The translations under genes and the position numbers were made by a program. Source: Actinomadura sp. K4S16 (GTDB taxonomy: Bacteria > Actinomycetota > Actinomycetes > Streptosporangiales > Streptosporangiaceae). From it: DNA of 64,000 bases. The stretch lies in assembly GCF_008327685.1 (NCBI RefSeq), contig NZ_BDDE01000017.1, positions 372,001 through 436,000 of the forward strand, read 5' to 3'. Within the stretch, counting starts at the first letter, position 1. Every line of letters begins with the position of its first letter. Under the pieces are notes generated by a model that ran no database searches, had not been told where the DNA came from, and worked only from the letters and a program-made list of their open reading frames with translations. This document shows positions 51,341 through 59,594 of this stretch, piece after piece.

Positions 51341-51669
51341 GTCCGCTGCGCTCCCTGGGATGCGAGGCCGGTGGCGGCCGCCGGCAGGTCGACGACCAGC
51401 ACCGAATCGGCCGCCGCGGGCAGTTCGCGGGCCAACTCGGCGTGCCGGGGGTTTCGAAGGTAGGCGTCGCGGGCGCGCTCGCCGGGGAAGGCGATGGCGA
51501 GCCCGGTCGTGTAGCCGCCGCCGAACGGCTCGATGCTCACGTCGGGACCGGCGTAGACGTCGCCGGCGCCCAGTTCGGCGGCGAGCGCGGCGAGCCGGGA
51601 GGTGAGGTCGTCTGCCCGTGACTCCTGTCCGTCCCGGGGCCTGACGAGCACGATGTGGACGAGGCTCAT
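51337..51669 (-). CDS. Dabb/stress-responsive small barrel protein
   Basis: A 110-residue dimeric alpha+beta-barrel protein: SLVHIVLVRPRDG at the N terminus and a late FPGERARDAYLRNPRHAELA segment are the family pattern. Such proteins act as small cyclases, isomerases or binding proteins in catabolic and polyketide pathways. It sits between the aldehyde dehydrogenase and the hydroxyacid dehydrogenase with four-base overlaps. Confidence 0.8.
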   Translation of the reverse strand: MSLVHIVLVRPRDGQESRADDLTSRLAALAAELGAGDVYAGPDVSIEPFGGGYTTGLAIAFPGERARDAYLRNPRHAELARELPAAADSVLVVDLPAAATGLASQGAQRT

Positions 51670-53165
51670 CGGGCCGACTCTTCTCTGGCGAACGGGCTCA
51701 CACGGGGTTCGCTGCGGAACTGCACCGTCTTGTACTCAGTGAACTCCCGCATCCCCTCCTCGCCACCCTCGCGTCCAAAGCCGGACGCCTTCACGCCGCC
51801 GAACGCCAGCGCCGGTGACCCGTCGCTGGCGGTGTTCACCCAGACGGTGCCGGCCTGCAGCTCGCCGCTAACCGCGAAGGCGCGGTCGAGGTCCCTGGTC
51901 CACAGGGACTGGGCGAGGCCGTACTCGGTGGCGTTCGTCAGGTCGACGGCCTCTCGGTCGGTGCCGAACGTCGTCACCGACAGGACGGGCCCGAAGATCT
52001 CCTTCTGGAACACCGGCGACTCGCGGTCCACGGAGGCGATCACGGTCGGCTGGTAGAAGGCGCCCTCCGCCAGTTCGGGGTCGTCGGGTGGACTCCCCCC
52101 GGTCAGGACCTTCCCGCCGGAGTCGACCCCGGCGAGCACGGCCGCGTGGACCCGGTCCCGGTGCTCGTGGTGGATGAGCGCCCCGATGTCGGTCCGGGGG
52201 TCGTCGGGCATCCCCACCCGCAGCGCGGACGCGCGGGCGGCGACGGCGGCGGTGAAATCGTCGGCCACGGTCTCGTCCACGAGCAGCCGCGAGCTGGCGA
52301 CGCACGACTCCCCCTGGTTGGCGAAGGCGGCGAAGACGATGCCGTCGGCCGCGGCTTCCAGGTCGGCGTCGGCGAAGACCACGTTGCCGGTCTTGCCGCC
52401 CAGTTCCAGCCCGACCCGGGTGAGAGAGTCGGCGGCCGCGCGCATCACCTCCCGGCCGACCCGCGTGGATCCGGTGAACGAGACGTAGGAGACCAGGGGG
52501 TGGGTCACCATGGGGAGCCCGGCGCCGGGCCCCGTGCCGGTGACCACGTTCACCACACCGGGCGGGAAGCCCGCGTCCTCGCAGCGGGCGGCGATCTCCA
52601 GCGCGCTGCCGGAGGTGAACTCCGACGGCTTGACCACCACGGTGCATCCGGCGGCCAGGGCGTAGGGGAGCTTCTGCAGGAGGACGAGCGCCGGGAAGTT
52701 CCACGGGATGATCAGCGCGGCGACCCCCACCGGTTCCCGGGTCGCGAGCGCGGTGTACGCGGGCGCCAGGCCGGTGTAGGCCTCGCCCTTGGACGTGCGG
52801 GCGAGCGCCGCGGCCTGCCGGACGTGCGCGATGCCGAGTTCGATGTCGCCGCGCGCGAACGCCAGCGGCTTCCCGACCTCCTCGGAGTCGAGGGCGGCGA
52901 GCCGGTCGGCGTCGTGTGCCAGAAGTGCGGCCAGGTTCTCCAGGAGCGCGGCGCGGGCCATCGCGGGGGTGCGCCGCCATTCCGTGGATGCGAACGCCCG
53001 GGCGGCGGCGCAGGCCGCGGCGTCCACGTCGTCCGCCGTGCCGGCCGCGTAGCGGGCCACGACCCTGTTCGAGGCCGGGGCGCGTCGCTCCAGGAGCGGG
53101 CCGTCGACCCGCTCCCCGGCGATGTGGTGGCCGTGGACGCGGACGGCGGTGTCACGGGAGCTCAT
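51666..53165 (-). CDS. NAD(P)-dependent aldehyde dehydrogenase
   Basis: A 499-residue enzyme of the ALDH superfamily. IIPWNFPALVLLQKLPYALA, VVVKPSEFTSGSALEIA, FTGSTRVGREVM, LELGGKTGNVVFADADLE with its base Glu, and FANQGESCVASSRLLVDE with the nucleophile Cys are all in place. It would oxidise an aldehyde from the pathway to the acid. The start at 53165 overlaps the stop of the NIPSNAP gene by four bases. Confidence 0.93.
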   Translation of the reverse strand: MSSRDTAVRVHGHHIAGERVDGPLLERRAPASNRVVARYAAGTADDVDAAACAAARAFASTEWRRTPAMARAALLENLAALLAHDADRLAALDSEEVGKPLAFARGDIELGIAHVRQAAALARTSKGEAYTGLAPAYTALATREPVGVAALIIPWNFPALVLLQKLPYALAAGCTVVVKPSEFTSGSALEIAARCEDAGFPPGVVNVVTGTGPGAGLPMVTHPLVSYVSFTGSTRVGREVMRAAADSLTRVGLELGGKTGNVVFADADLEAAADGIVFAAFANQGESCVASSRLLVDETVADDFTAAVAARASALRVGMPDDPRTDIGALIHHEHRDRVHAAVLAGVDSGGKVLTGGSPPDDPELAEGAFYQPTVIASVDRESPVFQKEIFGPVLSVTTFGTDREAVDLTNATEYGLAQSLWTRDLDRAFAVSGELQAGTVWVNTASDGSPALAFGGVKASGFGREGGEEGMREFTEYKTVQFRSEPRVSPFAREESAR

Positions 53166-53464
53166 CGGCTCAGCTCCACGATCTCGCTGCCCGCGATGTG
53201 CGGGACTTGGCCCCGGCCGGCCTCGACGACCGCCTGCCATTCGGGATCCTCGCGGAACGCCGTCCAGCGGGTCTCGCGGTCGTGCTCGTCGGCGAACTCC
53301 AGGACGTAGACGAGTTGCTCTCCCTTGGTCAACCGCCGCAGCCAGGGGCCGTGCGCGGTGATGCCGTGCTTGTCGAACAGGGGGAGGCTGGTGCCGACGA
53401 ACTGGTCGAGCAGCGCCTCGGTGTGGCCTGGCGTGATGGTGTAGTAGCGCAGTTCTGCGATCAT
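53162..53464 (-). CDS. NIPSNAP-family protein
   Basis: A 100-residue ferredoxin-like barrel protein: MIAELRYYTITPGHTEALLD is the family start, followed by GEQLVYVLEFADEHDRETRW and DPEWQAVVE. No activity is established; in bacteria these small proteins often accompany oxygenases or dehydrogenases. It starts 23 bases after the isochorismatase stop and is preceded by GAGGCC. Confidence 0.85.
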   Translation of the reverse strand: MIAELRYYTITPGHTEALLDQFVGTSLPLFDKHGITAHGPWLRRLTKGEQLVYVLEFADEHDRETRWTAFREDPEWQAVVEAGRGQVPHIAGSEIVELSR

Positions 53465-53487
53465 GTGGGCCTCCTCGTCGGATTCGG

Positions 53488-54123
53488 TCAGGTCCAGGCG
53501 GCAAGGACGTCCCCGGTCGCCGCCACCACGGCGAACCGGCTCTCGGCGGTGCGGAGCGCCGCGGCGTGCAGACCCATGTCCCACGACGCGCAGGCGTCGG
53601 CGGCGATGGTGACGTGGAAGTCGCGGGCGAACGCCTCGCGGGCGGTGGTGTCCACGCAGACGTTGGTGGAGACGCCGCAGCAGAGGACGCTGTCGCATCC
53701 CAGGCTCCGCAGGATCAGTTCCAGGTTGGTCCCGGTGAAGCCGCCGTAGCGGTATTTCTTGACGACATGGTCTCCGGGCCGGGGCGCGACCTCCTCGGCG
53801 ATCTCCTGCCCCCAGGATCCGTCGAGGCAGATGTCGGGGGCGGAGTACGCGGCGCGTGAGCGCGCGTCCCGCCACACCGGTGAGTCGGAGGCGCCGCCCG
53901 GCAGCGTGGTGTGCTGGCTGTGGATCACGGCCACCCCGGCATCGCGGGCAGCCTCGGCAAGGTCGGCGGCCACGGGCAGGATCCGCTGGGCGTGGCTGAC
54001 GTCCCGGCCGCCCACGGTGGCGGCCTTGCCGCGTGGATGGACGAAGTCGTTGGACAGGTCGATGAGGATCAGCGCCGTCCGGTCCGGCCGCAGCCGGTCG
54101 GCCAGCGTGGCGGTCGCCGTCAT
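53488..54123 (-). CDS. Isochorismatase-family cysteine hydrolase
   Basis: A 211-residue cysteine hydrolase. The catalytic triad Asp (LILIDLSNDFVHP), Lys (HVVKKYRYGGF) and Cys (CGVSTNVCVDTTARE) is complete. Pathway members of this family hydrolyse N-carbamoyl or amide bonds (for example N-carbamoylsarcosine, nicotinamide and ureidoacrylate). That suits a nitrogen-containing substrate for this operon. Overlaps the upstream PrpD-like gene by four bases. Confidence 0.9.
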   Translation of the reverse strand: MTATATLADRLRPDRTALILIDLSNDFVHPRGKAATVGGRDVSHAQRILPVAADLAEAARDAGVAVIHSQHTTLPGGASDSPVWRDARSRAAYSAPDICLDGSWGQEIAEEVAPRPGDHVVKKYRYGGFTGTNLELILRSLGCDSVLCCGVSTNVCVDTTAREAFARDFHVTIAADACASWDMGLHAAALRTAESRFAVVAATGDVLAAWT

Positions 54124-54821
54124 GACAGTGCCTCCGTGGCGTGCTCGATCGGGTCCGGCCGCCGCGCCTCCGCGCCGGGCGGGCGGGACCGGCCCGCCTC
54201 GGTCGGGAGCGCGGTGACGAGCCACCGCCGGCCGAGCCGGTCGGCCGCGGCGGCCGGGTCCGCGGTGGGCGCCATCAGCGCGTACAGGCCGCGCCTTCCT
54301 TCCAGGCCGGTGACCGGAGCGGTCATGCCCGCGCCGGCCAGCCGGGCGGCCTCCAGTCCGTTGCGGGCGGCCAGGCATCGCTGGAACGTTCCGAGCAGGG
54401 TGCCTGACAGGATCTCCAGCCCGGACGCCTGGGTGACGGCGATACCGACCGCGCGGGCCGTCGCCTCCCCGTCCAGGCCGTCGTGGCGGGCGGCGGCGCA
54501 GGCGGAGCCGACGAGCACGGCCGCGCACACCGGATCCCACCCGCCCACGACGTGGCCGTCGAGCGAGTCGCGCACCCGCAGAGCGGGTTCCAGCCCGGCG
54601 GCCAGACTTTCCGTCGCGCGGTCGTCGGCGCTGCCGGCGTGGTGCAGGAGGGCGCAGGCGACCCAGTAGCCGACCGCCGCCCGCTGGTCGCGGCCGGCCG
54701 CCGCCTCCAGTCCGGACAGGTTCTCGCACAGAGCCGTCGCGGCGGCGGCCGCGTCCGGCGGGACGGGCGTCTCGGCGACGAAGCCGGCGACGCTCGCGGT
54801 CGTCCCCTCGCTAACGGTCAT
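54120..54821 (-). CDS. Short MmgE/PrpD-like protein (helical domain only)
   Basis: A 233-residue protein that resembles only the helical half of MmgE/PrpD proteins: LLHHAGSADDRATESLAAGL, WDPVCAAVLVGSACAAAR, and LEILSGTLLGTFQRCLAARN. The second domain of the family is not there, so the protein is about half the normal length. It directly follows a full-length MmgE/PrpD gene with a four-base overlap. It may form a mixed complex with it. Confidence in the family is moderate. Confidence 0.65.
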   Translation of the reverse strand: MTVSEGTTASVAGFVAETPVPPDAAAAATALCENLSGLEAAAGRDQRAAVGYWVACALLHHAGSADDRATESLAAGLEPALRVRDSLDGHVVGGWDPVCAAVLVGSACAAARHDGLDGEATARAVGIAVTQASGLEILSGTLLGTFQRCLAARNGLEAARLAGAGMTAPVTGLEGRRGLYALMAPTADPAAAADRLGRRWLVTALPTEAGRSRPPGAEARRPDPIEHATEALS

Positions 54822-56176
54822 CGGACCACCACTTCCCTCTGGGACTCCTCCAGCAATGCCTGGACGGTCCCCGGTCCGGAACCCTCCCCCAGGCGCGCGA
54901 CCGCCTCCCAGATCGCCCTTGCCCGGCCGGGCACCAGGGCCTCGGCCTTGCCGATCAGCTCGTCGTCGGTCAGCGGGCGCAGCAGGCTTCCCCGCGCGTG
55001 CTCGACGGCCGACACGACGGTTCCCCGGTCGACGGTGTGGATCTCCAGTACGGCCGAGTCCCGCGGCATGCGGGGTTCCGGGCACAGCTCGACGCGCGCC
55101 CGCAGGCGGGCCAGCACCGGGTCGGCCACCGCCGCGTCGCCGAACTCGGCGAGCCCGCCGGTGCCGCGGGCCAGGCCGGCGGCCACCCCGTGCACCGCCG
55201 AGAAGCGCGCCTGCAGACCGGTCCGCGGGTCGAGCCGCCCCATCAGCTCCGGAACCAGCGGATGGCAGCGGTAGCGGATCCGGACGACGTCCGCCGGGGC
55301 TACACCGCGGTCGTGGGCTCCAACGGCCGCGTCGATGCCGGGGTGCGCGACGATGCCGCACGGATAGGGCTTGAAGGTGTTGTCGGCAAGCTCCCAACGC
55401 GTCCCGAACCCGTCGAGAAGGCGGTCAGGGGACCGCCCCCCGGGCGCGAGGGCGCGCAGCAGCCCGCCGGTGTCCGGGAGGACGGCCGCGGCGCCCCCGG
55501 TGAACCGGCCGCGGGCGGCCTCGGCGGCGGCCAGTACCCCGCCCGCGGCCGCCTTCCCGGCATGGAAGGGCTTGACCTCGGTACCGAACGCCTCCCGATG
55601 CCCGAGCGTTTGCAGGGACGCCAGCCGAAGCGCGGCCGCCAGCCGGTCGCGACCGGGCGCGCCGAGCAGTCCGGCGGTGGCCGCGGCTCCGACGACCCCG
55701 CAGGTACCGGTGATGTGCCAGCCCCGGTCGTAATGCTCCGGACTGACCGCCAGGCCGAGCCGCAGCTGCACCTCGCAGCCGAGGGCGAAGGCCGCCAGCA
55801 GGTCCCGCCCGGATGCGCCGGCGGGCCAGCCCGCCGCCCAGGCCGCACCGAGGACGCTCGCCCCGGGGTGGATGACCGTCTCCAGGTGGGTGTCGTCGAA
55901 ATCGTCCAGGTGCGCGGCGAAGCCGGTGAGCAGCGCCGCGTCGGCCGGGCCGGCGTTCCCGCGCACACCCGGAGCCGCGGGCATGCCGGTCGGTGCGGCC
56001 AGGGCGGCGGCAAGCCTGCCGACCTGGGGGGAGCCGGACGCTCCCAGAGCCACTGCCAGGACGTTGAAGAGCGTCCGGCGCGCGGCCTTCGCCACCTCCC
56101 CGTGGAGCGGCCGGGAGGCGCAGTCGAGCACCGCCTCGGCGATCTCCTCGTAGGAGGGTGCGGCACCGGTGGTCAT
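54818..56176 (-). CDS. MmgE/PrpD-family protein
   Basis: A 452-residue full-length family member. The group includes 2-methylcitrate dehydratase, cis-aconitate decarboxylase and iminodisuccinate epimerase. HLDDFDDTHLETVIHPGASV is the active-site region with the conserved Asp and His; GWHITGTCGVVGAAATAGLL and FKPYPCGIVAHPGIDA (helical-domain and Lys/Tyr positions) are also typical. It would dehydrate, decarboxylate or epimerise a dicarboxylate- or imine-type intermediate. Overlaps the cupin and the short PrpD-like gene. Confidence 0.9.
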   Translation of the reverse strand: MTTGAAPSYEEIAEAVLDCASRPLHGEVAKAARRTLFNVLAVALGASGSPQVGRLAAALAAPTGMPAAPGVRGNAGPADAALLTGFAAHLDDFDDTHLETVIHPGASVLGAAWAAGWPAGASGRDLLAAFALGCEVQLRLGLAVSPEHYDRGWHITGTCGVVGAAATAGLLGAPGRDRLAAALRLASLQTLGHREAFGTEVKPFHAGKAAAGGVLAAAEAARGRFTGGAAAVLPDTGGLLRALAPGGRSPDRLLDGFGTRWELADNTFKPYPCGIVAHPGIDAAVGAHDRGVAPADVVRIRYRCHPLVPELMGRLDPRTGLQARFSAVHGVAAGLARGTGGLAEFGDAAVADPVLARLRARVELCPEPRMPRDSAVLEIHTVDRGTVVSAVEHARGSLLRPLTDDELIGKAEALVPGRARAIWEAVARLGEGSGPGTVQALLEESQREVVVR

Positions 56177-56541
56177 GTGCTCGGCTCCAGCCAGGTGATG
56201 GCGCCGAAGGAGAAGGCCAGCTGGGCCAGCCCGGCGTCGGAGGCCCCGTGCCAGTGCTCCTCCCCCGGCTCGATCCACACGATGTCGCCCTCGGTCACCT
56301 CCAACGGGTCGCGGCCGCGGCGCCCGACGTAGCCGGAACCCGCCACGATGTGGATCACCTGGCCGTCGGCGTGGCTGTGCCAGTGGCCGCGCACGCCCGG
56401 GTCGAGCCGGATCAGCGCGGTGGTCGCCTTGCTGGTAGGGCACCCCTGGACGGAGGAGCTGAACGCGGCGCCGGTGAAGCGTTCCGGTTCGGGGACCGGT
56501 GCGGGGTCCTTCAGCAGGTCCGCGGTACGGAAGAGCTTCAC
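56173..56541 (-). CDS. Cupin-domain protein
   Basis: A 122-residue single cupin with GTG at 56541, after a GGGAGG site. GHWHSHADGQVIHIVAGSGY and PGEEHWHGAS carry the His ligands of motif 1 and 2. It would act as a metal-dependent isomerase, dioxygenase or stabilising protein for a pathway intermediate. It starts within the last codon of the upstream TIM-barrel gene, with a four-base overlap. Confidence 0.88.
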   Translation of the reverse strand: MKLFRTADLLKDPAPVPEPERFTGAAFSSSVQGCPTSKATTALIRLDPGVRGHWHSHADGQVIHIVAGSGYVGRRGRDPLEVTEGDIVWIEPGEEHWHGASDAGLAQLAFSFGAITWLEPST

Positions 56542-57401
56542 GCCACGACCTCCCTCTCGTGCGGACCGTCGGCGACGGGTTCGACGGAGACCTCGGTGAA
56601 GCGCCGCATGGTGTCGACGAGGGCGGTCTCTGCGGGCAGCCGCTCCATGCTGGACGCACCCAGGAAACCGGCCGCGCCCGGGACCATCCGCAGCACTTCC
56701 TGGGCGTCGCCGGGCGTGGCGATCGGTCCTCCGTGGCATACGACCAGCACGTCCTCGCGCGCGGACTTGGCCTCGTCGCGGATCTCCCGCGTGCGCGCCG
56801 CCGCGTCGGCGAGCGACATGGGGGACCTGGCGCCGATCATGCCGGCGGCCGTCAGCCCGACGTGCGCCACGACGATGTCGGCGCCCGCGGCGGCCATGTC
56901 ACGCGCCTCCTGCTCGGTGCGCACGTAGGCGGCCGTGATCAGGTCCATCTCGCGGGCGGTGCGGACCATCTCCACCTCCTTGTCGAAGCCGTAGCCCGTG
57001 GCCTCAAGGTCCGCCCGCACGCTGCCGTCCAACAGGCAGACCGACGGGAAGTTCTGCACGCCGGCGAACCCGAGTTCCTTGAGCTGCCCCAGGAACAGCG
57101 GGATGTTCTTGAACGGGTCCGTGGCGCAGACGCCGGCGAGCACCGGTGTCCTGCGCACGACCGGGAGGACCTCTGCGGACATCTCCACGACGATGTCGTT
57201 GGCGTTGCCGTAGGGCATCATCCCGGCCATCGACCCGCGCCCGGCCATACGGAACCTGCCCGCGTTGTAGATGACGATGAAGTCGACGCCGGCCTCCTCC
57301 GCGCACTTGGCGGACAGGCCGGTGCCGGCACCCGCGCCGATCAGGGCGCGGCCCGACCGGACCCGCTCGTGGAAAAGGGGGACGTAGTGCTGGCGGCTCA
57401 T
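56538..57401 (-). CDS. Phosphoenolpyruvate-hydrolase-family TIM-barrel protein
   Basis: A 287-residue protein of the PEP_hydrolase (PF09370-type) group: GAGAGTGLSAKCAEEAGVDF, IYNAGRFRMAGRGSMAGMMP and NANDIVVEM are its signatures, with GVCATDPFKNIPLFLGQLKE and GFAGVQNFPSVCLLDG further on. The same TIM-barrel forms the C-terminal half of the tomato Tm-1 protein; its N-terminal half corresponds to the gene at 59595-60824 of the same operon. The two are probably partners. GGAGG precedes the ATG at 57401. No exact reaction is established. Confidence 0.88.
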   Translation of the reverse strand: MSRQHYVPLFHERVRSGRALIGAGAGTGLSAKCAEEAGVDFIVIYNAGRFRMAGRGSMAGMMPYGNANDIVVEMSAEVLPVVRRTPVLAGVCATDPFKNIPLFLGQLKELGFAGVQNFPSVCLLDGSVRADLEATGYGFDKEVEMVRTAREMDLITAAYVRTEQEARDMAAAGADIVVAHVGLTAAGMIGARSPMSLADAAARTREIRDEAKSAREDVLVVCHGGPIATPGDAQEVLRMVPGAAGFLGASSMERLPAETALVDTMRRFTEVSVEPVADGPHEREVVA

Positions 57402-57447
57402 TGCCGTTACCTCCAAGTGGGTGTGGGACGGGCTGCCTCCCGCCCGG

Positions 57448-57921
57448 TCACGGGCGGTGCTCCGGCGGTGCGTCGGGGGGCAGCCGGTAGAGGGGCGCGC
57501 GTTCGGCGACCGGGTCGAGCAGGCCCTCATCGACGATGACCGCGATCTCTCGCGGATCGACGATCTTGGCTTCCTGGAAGGGGTACTTCAGCAGCGCGGC
57601 GACGCGCGGCGACATCAGGTAGCCGCCCGCGACGACCAGCGTCAGCACCTCGTGCAGTTCCGGCCGCCGTTCGGCCAGTCGCTCGACCGCCGCGAGGTCG
57701 AGGGCGGGTCCCAGCTCGTCCAGCGCCAGCAGCAGCGGCGGGACGAGGTCGGGACGCGCCTTGATCACCTGGTCGAGCAGATCGGTGTGCACACCGGCCT
57801 GCGTCCCGGACGGGAGCCCGGCGCCGGCCTCGATCAGCGCGTCCGCGACCTGCCCTAGCCGCTGGCGGGCCTCCGGCGGCACGGTCATGTCCCGCGTCTC
57901 CCCGTTCTCCGCGGTGGTCAC
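57448..57921 (-). CDS. Small subunit-like partner of GMC oxidoreductase
   Basis: A 157-residue protein whose start overlaps the stop of the GMC oxidoreductase by four bases. LDLAAVERLAERRPELHEVL and LTLVVAGGYLMSPRVAALLK recall the gluconate-2-dehydrogenase subunit 3 type of partner. It has no Tat-like signal, unlike periplasmic subunits of that group, so the complex should be cytoplasmic. Role: stabilisation or electron transfer for the flavoprotein. Confidence 0.7.
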   Translation of the reverse strand: MTTAENGETRDMTVPPEARQRLGQVADALIEAGAGLPSGTQAGVHTDLLDQVIKARPDLVPPLLLALDELGPALDLAAVERLAERRPELHEVLTLVVAGGYLMSPRVAALLKYPFQEAKIVDPREIAVIVDEGLLDPVAERAPLYRLPPDAPPEHRP

Positions 57922-59585
57922 GAGGCCACCTCCACTTCGCGGCGGCGAGCGACCAGGGACCGGGCGCAGCGCAGCGCATTGGCCGCGATGGTCGCGGTGG
58001 GGTTGACGCCGGAGGACGTCGGGAAGACCGAGCCGTCGAAGACGTAGAGGTTGGGCACGTCATGGCACTGGCCGTGCGGGTCGACCACGGAGGCCTGAGG
58101 ATCCTCGCCCATCACGGCCGTGCCCATGAGATGCCATCCGGTGCCGCGCAGGCCCGAATTGAGGATCTTCTTGGTGGCTCCCATGGCGTCGAGCACCTCG
58201 GAAAGGCGCTCCAGGTGCCAGGCCATCATCGCCCGCGTGTTGTCGGACGTGCGGTACTGGATCCGGACGCCCGGGACTCCGTCCGCGGTGGTCCCCTCGT
58301 CCAGCAGCACCCGGTTCGCGGGGTCGGGCAGGTCCTCGCAGATGACACCCCAGATCGCCGAGCGGCCCAGCCGTTCGCGCAGCAGCCGGGTGAAGTTCGG
58401 TCCCCACACCGGTTCGTCCCCCCAGGTGCCCGGGAGCATGAACGACAGCGGCGCGCCGGAGGGGATCAGGTTCCACTTCGCGCCGCGCACGAAGCCGCGC
58501 GACCGGTCGGTCTCGTAGAACTCCAGGGAGTGCAGGTACTGGCCGAGCGGCCCGCGCCAGGACTCCAGGTCCTCGTCGAAGATCCCGATCGCGTTGCCGA
58601 ACGGGTGCATCATGAGGCGCCTGCCGACCAGGCCGCTGGAGTTGGCGACCCCGGACCCGTCGGCCGACGCGAGCATGATGCGGGGCGTGCCGATCGCGTT
58701 GGCGCACAGCACCACGACGCCGGCGCGAATGTCATGGCGGACTCCGTCGGCGTCGAGGTAGACGACGCCGGTGGCGCGGCCCCGGTCGTCCAGGAGCACC
58801 TGCTCGACCGTCGCCCGCACCGTCAGGCGCACCTTGTCCTTGGCAAGGGACTGCCAGTGGGTGCGGTCCGCGGACGCCTTGGCTCCGGTGGGACAGCCGA
58901 ACGGACAGGCCGTCCGCTGCGCGCACGCGTGCAGGGGGCCGTACTCGGCGGTGGCGATGGCGTTGCTGCCGGGCCACCAGTGCCAACCGAGCCTGTTCAG
59001 CGCCTCCGCGCCCCGCCGGCCGAGCTTGTTCAGCGGGACGGGCGGCAGCGGCGGCGGTGTGCTCGGGGGAAGGGCCGGGTCGCCTTCGAGCCCGCTGACG
59101 GCGAACTGCCGCTCGACCTCGTCGTAGTAGGGCTCCAGGTCCCAGTATCCGATCGGCCAGTCGTCGCCGACACCGTCCATGGTGCGGGTGCGGAAGTCCG
59201 AGGGCAGGAAGCGTTCCCAGTGCGCCGCGTATAGGACGGTGCTGCCGCCGACACCGTTGTACATGAGGGCGGTGACGTCCGACTCGGCGTCGTCGATGGG
59301 ATAGTCACCGCCGGCGCGGCGCTGGTTCGGATCCCAGTTCCAGTGCTTGCGGGACACGAGCTCGAAGTCGGCATGGCCCGCGCGCGCCTTCTCGTAGTCG
59401 GGCCAGTCCCCCTGTTCCAGGCACGTGACCCGCATCCCGGCGCGGGCGAACTCCTGGGCGGCGACCGCGCCCGAGGGGCCGGCACCGACGATCAGGACGT
59501 CGCAGTCGTCGCGCACATCCCCGTCCTTTCCTTCGTTTTCCTCCGGGCCGCCCGTACCGGGCCGTCCGGGCGAGGTGTCCATCAC
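57918..59585 (-). CDS. GMC-family FAD oxidoreductase
   Basis: A 555-residue flavoprotein of the gluconate-dehydrogenase-like branch. DVLIVGAGPSGAVAAQEFAR binds FAD; NGVGGSTVLYAAHWERF is a GMC signature; CPFGCPTGAKAS is a Cys pair typical of the subgroup; GWHLMGTAVMG with its His, and FDGSVFPTSSGVNPTATIAA with the Asn, complete the active site. It would oxidise an alcohol to the aldehyde or ketone, possibly the substrate for the aldehyde dehydrogenase downstream. N-terminal 25 residues are a polar extension and not a signal peptide. Confidence 0.92.
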   Translation of the reverse strand: MMDTSPGRPGTGGPEENEGKDGDVRDDCDVLIVGAGPSGAVAAQEFARAGMRVTCLEQGDWPDYEKARAGHADFELVSRKHWNWDPNQRRAGGDYPIDDAESDVTALMYNGVGGSTVLYAAHWERFLPSDFRTRTMDGVGDDWPIGYWDLEPYYDEVERQFAVSGLEGDPALPPSTPPPLPPVPLNKLGRRGAEALNRLGWHWWPGSNAIATAEYGPLHACAQRTACPFGCPTGAKASADRTHWQSLAKDKVRLTVRATVEQVLLDDRGRATGVVYLDADGVRHDIRAGVVVLCANAIGTPRIMLASADGSGVANSSGLVGRRLMMHPFGNAIGIFDEDLESWRGPLGQYLHSLEFYETDRSRGFVRGAKWNLIPSGAPLSFMLPGTWGDEPVWGPNFTRLLRERLGRSAIWGVICEDLPDPANRVLLDEGTTADGVPGVRIQYRTSDNTRAMMAWHLERLSEVLDAMGATKKILNSGLRGTGWHLMGTAVMGEDPQASVVDPHGQCHDVPNLYVFDGSVFPTSSGVNPTATIAANALRCARSLVARRREVEVAS

Positions 59586-59594
59586 GGTCCGCGG

